A stretch of 64,000 bases of DNA, taken from positions 17,147,595-17,211,594 of the forward strand of contig NC_049996.1 of NCBI RefSeq assembly GCF_000003815.2, in the 5' to 3' direction. Positions 51,401 to 57,226 of the stretch are shown piece by piece (the stretch's first letter is position 1; every line of letters begins with the position of its first letter). The translations under genes were made by a program, and so were the position numbers. Source of the DNA: Branchiostoma floridae. Taxonomy: Eukaryota; Chordata; Leptocardii; Amphioxiformes; Branchiostomatidae. The notes below the pieces were generated by a model, which had not been told where the DNA came from, made no database searches, and saw nothing but the letters and a program-made list of their open reading frames with translations.

Positions 51401-54400
51401 TAAAAAAAAAACAACTAAGTATTGATCATGATGTTGGGAATGCATCTTGTATAAAACCAGACTTACGATCTACAGAAAAATCATGGTACACCTTTGCTGC
51501 TAACAACATGTTTTCATAGTGTCACTGTATGTTCTTCCTTTGCATGGAGATCCATTACCTGAAAATGAAAGATTCTTTGGCTCTCATATTAGCCCTTAGA
51601 AGGTTTGTAAAATGCATGTAACACTTATCTGCGAATCATAGCGGTGTTTTAAAACGAAGTAATTGGATTTGACTCAAGAAACAAACCATTTTCCAGCGGA
51701 GGCCACGGTGGTGTGGAAGCGCAACGGCATCGTCATCAAGGACAGTGACGTGTATCACCTGGTGCGCGAACGTAACACGTACGTGCTCGTCATCCGTGAC
51801 GTCATCAGGGAGGACACCGGACAGTACATCGTAGAGGCGACCGACTCTACCGGCACCACCACCGTGTCAGTCACCCTCAATGTCGGTAAGTAACGCACAG
51901 TGCTTCTCTTTAGTAGTTATCATCTGTAAGTTATCACCCGGTGGTGACAGGAAAACTAGCATATTTCTTTAGCTGATGCCTTTACCATAGACGTTATCAG
52001 CTTGTTAGCTGCTTGACATGCTGTATAAATAAGAAGCTTTTAGTACCTAATAAACGGAAATAGTACCGAAATAACCCAGCTTCGATTCTGCTTTCAATTG
52101 GCTGATTTCTTTACCATACACATTATCAGCTTTGTAGCTGCTTTCCGGCGCTTTGTAAGTAAGACGCCTTTAGGACCTTTAAGACATCCGAAATAACCCA
52201 GCTTCGTATCTGCTTTGGCTGGCTTCGTAAGAAGTTTGTAGTACCTCTAAGACATCTGGAAGAGAAAAAAGAATTAAGACGTGCAGCTTTTGCAAGCTTC
52301 TGCTTATATGTACTGCGTCTAATGCTTTGCTTTCAGTGACGCTTGCTTGTATTTGCTCTATGCCCCCCTCCCCCTTCGGTGTAACCGTAGATGCGCATCT
52401 AGAGGCAGTAGAGGCAAGCAGGCAGAAACGGCTGCAGCTTTTCGCCATCTCGCCGTCTGAGACGCCTATCCCCGGCCTGGATAGGGACCAGGCTCCGCAA
52501 CAGGAAGGAGTCGAACCCTTCCTTGAGAGCCTGGCTGATGCCAAGCAAAAACGTCTTAAGACTTTACAAGGAGAAGGTACATGTGCCCCCCCCCACTCCG
52601 CCCTTCTTGACCCTCACGAAGTTTTGATGTACAATGTTTTACTCCCCTTCCCTACCCCTGTGCGATATCGTACCCCTATTAGCTTCCCCGTGTGCAGTTT
52701 ATTATTATGTTTCCTCCCCCTTTGAAGATTCATTGTTAAAGAAAAATTTATTCTGATTCATATTCTTTTTTGTCCGACTTTGAATTACCACTCGACGTAA
52801 AATCAGGTAAAAGTTGTAAGATTTAGTAAATCAACATATACGCATGTTGTTCAGGTGCAAAATGCTTCGCACACCGCATGCAGCTTTCACAAGGCTTGTA
52901 GCTGGTTATACAGCACTGTAAGTAGATGCTGTGCTCATAATCATTCACCAAAGCTCTCTGCCAACTTTGCCTTGTGCAGACACGATAGGTTATACATACA
53001 GCTGCTGGGCTGTTGAACAGTTCAAGCTAACTGCTCTAGGCTTACACTGCAATGCTTTCGCTACGATAGGACACAGCTTTGCCGCTGAAACAGCAACAGT
53101 GCAAGACGAAGCAAAGATCCGTCGTCTTGCATCCTTCGTGACTGAAGGCGAAGTCTACGTCTCAACCTTAGAAGAGTCGAAAGAGAAACGCCAAGAAGGT
53201 CTCCTTGAGAAGGGTGTAGATCCCTTCCTCGCTGGTCTGCAGACGTCTCGAGAAAAACGCTTTAAGACCTTCGATAGTGAAGGTAGCTGCTGTGCTGTTG
53301 CACATCTTATATCGCTGCTCTCACAACCTCGCTGTGTTGCCGCTAACAACAACAACGCTTCTCACCAAGTTTTATCAGTACTAAATCTCTTGCTCAATAT
53401 CTAACCATGCCTAGTGCCTAGTGCTTTTCTATTGCAATGTCTGGGAGGCTGCTCCATAACGACCTACTCTTTCTCTACAATAAATGGTGGTTTTAACCCG
53501 GCAACGTTAGTCTAACACAGTCGATCTCTTTGGTACTAACCCTTCTTGGTAGCATCTTGATAACATATACAGGTAAATACTCATGAACAGATGACTCAGT
53601 TTTCAAAGTTCTTGTACAAAGCCATTTCTTAAGCCTTTCTAAAACTTCCCAAAAATCCATCATTTCATATTAAGACATCTTTTCTCTCTCTCCAACTTTC
53701 TAACTTCCACATTTCATTCACTCTTCCATTTGACCATGTAACTTGCGAGGTTCCACAGACCCAAACGCCTTCCTGTCTTCCTTTCCACGTCGTGGATATC
53801 CTCCCTTCCTCCCTTCAACTTGAAGTCATTAGTCCTGATCCCCTGACTTCTCCCCTACTGGTTTCCGTCCAAAGTGCAGGGCGCTTCTTGCCTTATCCCC
53901 AGGAACTTTTCATGTCCACAGTTATTTTGTTCCCTTTCTCAGTCATAAACCCTTGGGTTCCCCACCTGCCCTCTACCGGTTACGCCTCCTCCATCCACTT
54001 TATTTTTCTTATCTCAACCCTCTGGATGTCTCATACCGCCCTCTTCCGGTTCCTCTCTGAACTGCACCCTACTACTTCTCCACAGGAGCCACTCCGACCC
54101 GAGGTCTCCCCTTCACGATTTGTGCACGGATCTGTTGTGGCTATCTTAATGTGACTGAGGACAAACGTTAACATTTTCTCTTCATTTCCATCCACCAGGC
54201 GCTATGGAGAAGGCCCCTGCAGCACCGACATTCTCCGCTAGGCCGCAGACCAAGGACTCGCCCGAAGGCGGTTCCGCCAAGTTCGAGTGCAAGATGGACG
54301 GATCTCCCCGACCCTCAGGTTTGTTTGCAAAACACTTGTTTATTTGTTGTTGTTTATTCTAAAGATGAACTCAAGCTATGAATAATACAGAAATACTAAT

Positions 54401-57160
54401 TATTTCCTCAGTCTTTCACGGTTACTTTGGTAAATGTACGTCAAATGGAACTACTTTTTCTCGAGCAGTTTGTCCCTAAAATGCTTGGTATTTCTTCGAT
54501 CCTTCACGGTTACTTTGGTGAATGCTCATCATCAAATGGGACTACTTTTTCTCGCGCAGTGACATGGTTCCGCGAGGGGAAGGTGATCCGTGCCGAGGGC
54601 CGCTACACCATAGTGTCCCGCGGATACTCACACAGCCTCGAGGTCACAAAGATCACCAAGACCGACAGCGGACACTACGCCTGCGTCGCTAACAACGCAC
54701 AGGGAGAGGTATGGTGTTTGTTTGTTTGTTTGTTTTTTTGCTTGTTTGTTTTATTCGTCGGATCTTCATTAATGTTAACTTTATGCATCGTTTCACTATT
54801 TTATTCCGTACAGTACAAGTACAATAAAATCGCATGTAAGAAACAAAACCTATACAATCTATAAACCGAGGTAACTTAAAGTGAACAGTATGGCAGGTGT
54901 ACATGTAATAGTCTATAATGAATGTGAACTTAATTATGGATGGAATAATCAATGGTATTTGATTGAATTTCCATTGAGTTCTTTTGCAGCCAGTATTATA
55001 ATACATATGTCTCTGAACATGTTCTGTAAAATGCTGGTACGTTTTACTGTGAAACCAAACTAAAATCCACATTTGTCCCTCCCGCCGAAACACGCAGGTC
55101 CGCGCCGAATTCACCTTGACCGTGGCCGGAAAGATCCACGTCGAGAAGCGTGAAGAGGTCAAGGTCACAGAGAAGAAGAAGGAGGTGAAACCTGTTAAGA
55201 AGGAGGAGCCCAAGGCTGAGAAGCCCAAGGCGCCCGAGAAGAAGCCGGAACCTCCGAAGCCGAAAGCACCCGAGAAACCCAAAGAACCCGAGAAGCCTGT
55301 CAAGCCCAAGGTAAGACGTGTGGAGAAAATACAAAGACATAGAAAAGAGAAGTGGTTAAGTTTGCCCCCCCAGTCTGAACCATGTTCTAAGATCTGCTCT
55401 CTTCAAAGTCACTATGGATAGAATGACACTTGTACAACTGTTAGAGTTCTACATCAATAAATGAATGCAGCCAATATAGATGGGACCATCTCTTCGTGCT
55501 ATTTGCAATATACTGTATTAGAAACTAGTACAGTATCCTAGCTACATATCAAGTACGTGTAGTTACTGACCAAACATATTCACCTTTAACACAACACTGA
55601 TGATACCTGCCCCACTCCCCAGGCTGTGGCGCCCAAGTTCACGACCGAGCTGAAGCCTCAGGAAGTGAAGGCGGAGTCCATCGCCAAGCTGAGCTGCGCA
55701 GCCTCCGGCAAGCCCGCTCCCGACATCGTCTGGAAGAAGGTGCGGTAGTGTTCCTTCACCTTTAAGCAGAAACTTGTACAATTCTTTTAACTTTAAAAGA
55801 AATAAAAAAGATACGTAGGTGTCCTTTCCGCCACAAAATCCTTAAACTACTTTCAACCAATGTTATGGAAACACGTAACATCTGTGTCTGGACAGTAGCT
55901 CCTGATTATGTATTGATATTGGTACACTTTTTTCCACATGACATAGCACATGACATACTATTTGAATAGTCTGATGCAAATTCAACAGCTCTACCGTTTT
56001 CTTGTCCTCAAAATTTACGCTAACAATATAAAGATACATAATAGATCAGGCATCTTGTTCCCAGGATTAAGACACATTGCGGTTCTTGTGGGAACATGTC
56101 ACTAAGACACACTGAGACACATTGCGGTTCTCGTTCCAATGTCACTGAGACACATTGTTGTTCTTGTTCCCAGGGCTCCGAGACGCTGAAGCAAGGCGAC
56201 AGGTACGAGATCTACAGTGAGAACGGAATGTTCCACCTGGAGATATACGACACCTCCGTGGCCGACACCGCCGTCTACTCCGCCACCGTCACCAACGAGG
56301 GCGGCTCCGTCACCACCTCCTGCCAGCTCACTGTCAAGGGTAAGCTTGTTTCTTTGTTTAAACGTTTGTTTGAACTTTTTTTTTTCAAGTTGCGAATATG
56401 GTGAGAGCTCCTGAATCATCGACCCAGAGTTCAATGAAGGCCTACGTCACATTTTCTACCTGGGGCCCGACTGAAGAGAAAAATTAACGTTTATGCCAAT
56501 AAGTATGCACAAGGCATGTTGTTGAATCACTTTTGGTCAATTTGTGTTTTGTTGTCTTATATATTGCACTTTTCGTTCCACAAAACTGCCCGGCCGGATC
56601 CCTTTGTGGAAATGTGGAAATAGCTCAACAGAATGATCTACCCAGGATCGTGGTGTAAAAAGCTATTCTTGGCTATTGTAATGATATTTTACTATCGATA
56701 CCCTTCCCCCTGTAGAAGCTGAGCGTCGCAGCTCGGCTACCCTGGTACAGGAGCAGGTGGTCCGGGAGATGACCATGACGGAGGAGGTACGTGTGGAGGA
56801 ACACGTCACGGAGGAGGTCGTTTCCACGACAACCACGCAGATGCAGGTCATCTCCGGTCAGGAGATCACGCTCAAGGCCTCCATCCCTGGTGAGCCGCGA
56901 GTCTTCGATTTCATTGATTGATTGATCGTTTTATGCGCTCCACGCACTCTTTAATCTTTAGGTACAATTGGAAAATACGTTTGATATTTTCGACCCACTA
57001 TATACGTGTTCCTTTTATCATCATAACACGTGATGTATTTACTACTGTTTCTTGATAAACCACTTCATTCATCCCGTCCATCGAGTCATCTATAAACTGG
57101 AGTAACTGATATTGTTCTTTTAGGCGAATCTAAGATAAGGTGACTGTTTCTTGATAACGA

Positions 57161-57226
<66 letters not shown>

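Noticed and set aside
53792-54154. 120-codon open frame in intron 71
   Set aside because: Pyrimidine-driven composition, no motif, no fitting splice sites, and Ig M6 joins directly from the upstream phase 1 donors.
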